Below, one piece after another: positions 61,677-64,000 of a stretch of DNA of 64,000 nucleotides; position 1 is the stretch's first letter, and the number at the start of each line of letters is the position of its first letter. The DNA comes from Methylobacterium segetis (lineage in GTDB: Bacteria; Pseudomonadota; Alphaproteobacteria; Rhizobiales; Beijerinckiaceae). The notes beneath the pieces are model-generated. The model was not told the origin of the DNA. It did no database searches and was given only the letters and a program-made list of their open reading frames with translations. The translations under genes and the position numbers were made by a program. The DNA lies in assembly GCF_004348265.1 (NCBI RefSeq), contig NZ_SMNT01000015.1, positions 1-64,000 on the forward strand, written 5' to 3'.

Positions 61677-61700
61677 GGGGCCGGCCTCGGTCCCCTCGCC

Positions 61701-62030
61701 TCAGGCGCCGACGAGGAGCGCGGCGAGGTCGATGGCGATGCGGCCGGAGATCAGGCCCCAACCGCAGGCGATCATGGTCGCGAGCATCACGAAGGGGATC
61801 GGGCGCCCCTCGATGCGGCGCCCGCGCACCGTGTTGCGCAGGATGATGAAGGGGGCCGAGAAGGCGAGCACCGGCAGGGCGGCCACCGCCGCGACGCCGC
61901 CGCGCTCCAGGAGCGAGAAGCTCGCCCGCCGCTCCGTGAACAGCTCGTAGGCGCTGGCGAGCAGGCCCGAGAGGGCGAGCCCGACGCAGAGGGTCTGGAT
62001 CGTGTCGAGAGCCGAGGTGTCGAGAGCCAT
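61701..62030 (-). CDS. Small membrane protein, unknown
   Basis: A 109-residue protein with three predicted TM helices: TLCVGLALSGLLASAYELF, GGVAAVAALPVLAFSAPFII and VMLATMIACGWGLISGRIAID. A central basic loop reads ILRNTVRGRRIEGRPIPF. No family recognised with certainty. It is convergent with the LapG-like pair, 24 bp away. Confidence 0.72.
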   Translation of the reverse strand: MALDTSALDTIQTLCVGLALSGLLASAYELFTERRASFSLLERGGVAAVAALPVLAFSAPFIILRNTVRGRRIEGRPIPFVMLATMIACGWGLISGRIAIDLAALLVGA

Positions 62031-62158
62031 ACGCGACGCGCTCCACCGTTAACGGACGATGAAGCCACTCTGCCCCATGGTTGACGAAACGTTAAGCGCC
62101 GGCCGGGGTTAGGGTTAACCCCGTGCACAGCTGCGCGGGCGCGGGCGCCCGGGATGCC

Positions 62159-62368
62159 TCAATCCTCGAGGTCGATGTCGAGGATCGCCATCCGGAACAT
62201 GAAGGAATCGTCGCCGTCCTCCTTGTCGTCGGAGATGACGCCGATCGATTCCTGGCCGATGAACACCTCGGCGGAATCGGCGGATTTCATCGCGACGACG
62301 CGGATGTTGGCGTTCGCGAACGTGCGGCGCAGGTAATCCTGCAGCTTCGCGATCTCGGGCTTGGTCAC
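62159..62368 (-). CDS. DUF3126 family protein
   Basis: A 69-residue soluble protein: KPEIAKLQDYLRRTFANANI, then RVVAMKSADSAEVFIGQESIG and an acidic stretch DDKEDGDDSFMFRMAILDID. It matches DUF3126, which is restricted to alphaproteobacteria and often lies next to cysE, as here (109 bp after it). Function unknown. Confidence 0.85.
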   Translation of the reverse strand: MTKPEIAKLQDYLRRTFANANIRVVAMKSADSAEVFIGQESIGVISDDKEDGDDSFMFRMAILDIDLED

Positions 62369-62477
62369 GCTGTCTCGTCTCCGTCGTGGCGCAAGGGGAT
62401 GACGGTGGCCTTGCCATGCCCGGCCGCCAGCGGCAAGCGCGGCCGGACGCCCCCCTCCCCGATCGAGGCGCCGGGCC

Positions 62478-63338
62478 TCAGATGCCCTCGGCCATGTGGA
62501 TGAACTGGTCCATGCTGACGAGCTGGTCCATGGCGCGCGCCGGCTCGGCGCAGCCCGCCGTGCCCACGACGCGGGCCGGCACGCCGACGACGGTGGTGTT
62601 GGGCGGCACCGGCCGCAGCACCACGGAGCCGGCCGCGACCCGGGCGCAGGCCCCGACCTCGATGTTGCCGAGGATCTTGGCGCCCGCCCCGATCATCACG
62701 CCGCGGCGGATCTTCGGGTGGCGGTCGCTGCCCTGCTTGCCCGTGCCGCCGAGGGTGACGGCGTGCAGGATCGAGACGTCGTCCTCGATCACCGCCGTCG
62801 AGCCGACGACGAGGCCGGTGGCGTGGTCGAGGAAGATCCCGCGCCCGATCCGGGCGGCGGGATGGATGTCGCACTGGAATACCTCGGAGGAGCGGCTCTG
62901 CAGGTAGAGGGCGAGGTCGCGCCGCCCGTGGCCCCAGTACCAATGGGCGAGGCGGTGGGCCTGGATGGCGTGGAAGCCCTTGAAATAGAGGACCGGCTCG
63001 ATCGCCCGCGAGGTGGCGGGGTCGCGGTCCATCACCGACACGATGTCGGCCCGGAAGGCCTCGCCGATGCGGGGATCGTCCTGCAGGGCCTCGTGGAAGC
63101 CGTGGGCCACGAGCTCGGCCGGCAGAGAGGCGTGCCCGAGCCGGGCGGCGACGCGGTGGGCGACCGCGCCCTCCAGCGTCGCGTGGTTCAGGATCGTCGC
63201 CACGATGAAGGAGGCGAGCTGCGGCTCCTCGCGGAGCACGGTCTCCGCCTCGCCGCGCAGGCGCGACCAGACCGGATCGCACACGCCGGCGATCGGATCG
63301 TGGCCGGCGGCGGGGCTGATCGACGGGCTGGCGGTCAT
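62478..63338 (-). CDS. cysE: Serine O-acetyltransferase
   Basis: A 286-residue enzyme that makes O-acetylserine for cysteine synthesis. After an N-terminal helical domain (ATILNHATLEGAVAHRVAARL) come the left-handed beta-helix hexapeptides: FQCDIHPAARIGRGIFLDHA, VSILHAVTLGGTGKQGSDRH and GAGAKILGNIEVG. The catalytic His residues lie in LDHATG and LHAVTL. GAGGAG lies upstream of the ATG. Confidence 0.95.
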   Translation of the reverse strand: MTASPSISPAAGHDPIAGVCDPVWSRLRGEAETVLREEPQLASFIVATILNHATLEGAVAHRVAARLGHASLPAELVAHGFHEALQDDPRIGEAFRADIVSVMDRDPATSRAIEPVLYFKGFHAIQAHRLAHWYWGHGRRDLALYLQSRSSEVFQCDIHPAARIGRGIFLDHATGLVVGSTAVIEDDVSILHAVTLGGTGKQGSDRHPKIRRGVMIGAGAKILGNIEVGACARVAAGSVVLRPVPPNTTVVGVPARVVGTAGCAEPARAMDQLVSMDQFIHMAEGI

Positions 63339-63698
63339 GGGCTTCTCCTCGGGACCGTGGGGCCGCCGGGCTCCCCTTTCGGCGGGAGGAGGGGCGGCCG
63401 GCCGGGAACGATTCTAGCGCGAATTCGCTGCGGGCGAAAAAACGGGCCTGCGGATCGCGGGGCGGGCGGCGGCAAGATCCTCGCTGCCTGCCTCGCTGCA
63501 ATGCACCGTGCCCCTACCGTGGGGTGCCGGCCGGGTGCGATCAAGACCCTTAGGGGGCGAGGCGCTTCAAAGCCGCGTGCCTGTCGCCCGGGCGGCCGCA
63601 GCCTTCCCGCGCCGCCACGGCCGGCATGGCGGCGCGCGAGGTCCGGCGCGAGGCGTCAATCGGAACGTCCGGTCGCGGCGCGAGGCCCGCGGCCGCCC
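63339..63698. other. 360-bp region upstream of cysE
   Basis: On the minus strand a TTTCGC (63439-63434), 17 nt, TAGAAT (63416-63411) pair is a possible cysE promoter with a leader of about 65 nt. A run of six A residues (63437-63442) lies here. The rest, to 63698, is GC-rich with no reading frame I can support. Confidence 0.42.
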
Positions 63699-64000
63699 TC
63701 ACGCGCTGCGGCGGCGCTCCTGCGTGCCGAAGCGGGCCTCGATCGCGGCGGTGAGGCGGTCCACCATCACGTCGATCGGGATGTCGGAGGTGTCGACCAC
63801 CGTCGAGGCGCGGGCGTAGAGCGGCTCGCGGCTGGCGAGCACCGCGCGCAGCTCCTGCATCGCGGTGGCGTGGTCGCCGGTCGGGGGCAGGTTGTCCTGG
63901 TCGCGCACCCGCTGCATGTGCTCCTCGGGCTTCGCGCGCAGCCAGACCGTGAAGAAGGCCTGCAGCAGCAGGTCGTAGGTCAGGGGCTCGGCCACGATGC
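63699..64000 (-). CDS. Shikimate-kinase-type C-terminus, probably of an HTH fusion (partial)
   Basis: The visible 100 residues are the C-terminal end of a shikimate-kinase-fold domain: AEPLTYDLLLQAFFTVWLRAKPEEHMQRV, then LRAVLASREPLYARASTVVDTS. The 5' part lies beyond the window end. This style (VAEPxTYDLLL, PEEHMxRV) is typical of XRE-HTH/shikimate kinase fusions such as BoxR-type regulators, rather than of AroK. The HTH part is not visible. Confidence 0.72.
   Translation of the reverse strand, partial: IVAEPLTYDLLLQAFFTVWLRAKPEEHMQRVRDQDNLPPTGDHATAMQELRAVLASREPLYARASTVVDTSDIPIDVMVDRLTAAIEARFGTQERRRSA

Noticed and set aside
1..64000. tRNA, rRNA, insertion sequences or prophage genes
   Set aside because: I looked through the intergenic stretches and reading frames for such features and found none I could support; a tRNA or small-RNA covariance search has not been run.

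Overview
The window is a GC-rich (about 70%) chromosomal segment of an alphaproteobacterium, most likely Methylobacterium or a close relative. The evidence is the conserved alphaproteobacterial gene orders (dgt-argS-SPOR-nagZ-tatABC-serS-surE-pcm; yajC-secD-secF followed by two complex I assembly-factor homologues), the DUF2336, DUF3126 and DUF815 proteins, and a pigment locus of the C30 glycosyl-carotenoid type found in pink methylotrophs. I see no rRNA, tRNA, CRISPR array, insertion sequence or prophage. The genus is an inference from gene content, not from a marker gene.

Layout. 1-1.9 kb: lactate permease. 1.9-6.4 kb, minus strand: yajC-secD-secF plus Mth938/NDUFAF3-like and NDUFAF6-like genes. 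6.5-7.4 kb: DUF815 ATPase. 7.5-20.2 kb, minus strand: a long housekeeping run (dgt, thioesterase, argS, SPOR protein, nagZ, tatABC, serS, surE, pcm, LysM/M23 lipoprotein), with erpA divergent from dgt. 20.9-29.4 kb: a large unrecognised secreted protein, an ABC importer of the nitrate/sulfonate/taurine type, pterin dehydratase, a phosphoesterase, a small cation-transporter-like protein, a MaoC hydratase and a TrmH-type RNA methyltransferase.

29.4-38.5 kb, plus strand, is the most distinctive block. It holds two CrtI/CrtN-type carotenoid desaturase/oxidase genes, a lipid-type acyltransferase and a CrtQ-type glycosyltransferase, with a DUF2141 protein and a complete ABC-2 exporter placed between the two desaturases. 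Both desaturase genes follow promoters of the same form, TTG(A/C)CC-N16-TAGCTT. There is no synthase gene, which fits a route that takes squalene from hopanoid synthesis. I read this as synthesis, and possibly export or membrane sorting, of an acylated glycosyl C30 carotenoid. The export role is inference.

38.5-50 kb: cutA, nadK, DUF2336, a lytic transglycosylase, a flavin reductase, a GGDEF protein, a nitroreductase, an EamA transporter, a 44-residue membrane microprotein and a MocR regulator. CCCTCTCCCG-type palindromes (REP-like) are scattered here, including a triple tandem copy. 49.4-53.1 kb: two toxin-antitoxin pairs flank thrS; the first has a 14-bp palindromic operator overlapping its promoter. 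53-57 kb: yidD, a SufU-like scaffold lacking its third cysteine, folE, hisI and a patatin. 57-64 kb: CBS protein, rhomboid protease, PAS and PilZ proteins, two tandem LapG-like cysteine proteases (the second behind a possible EcfG stress promoter), cysE, and the C-terminal part of a probable HTH-shikimate kinase protein cut by the window end.
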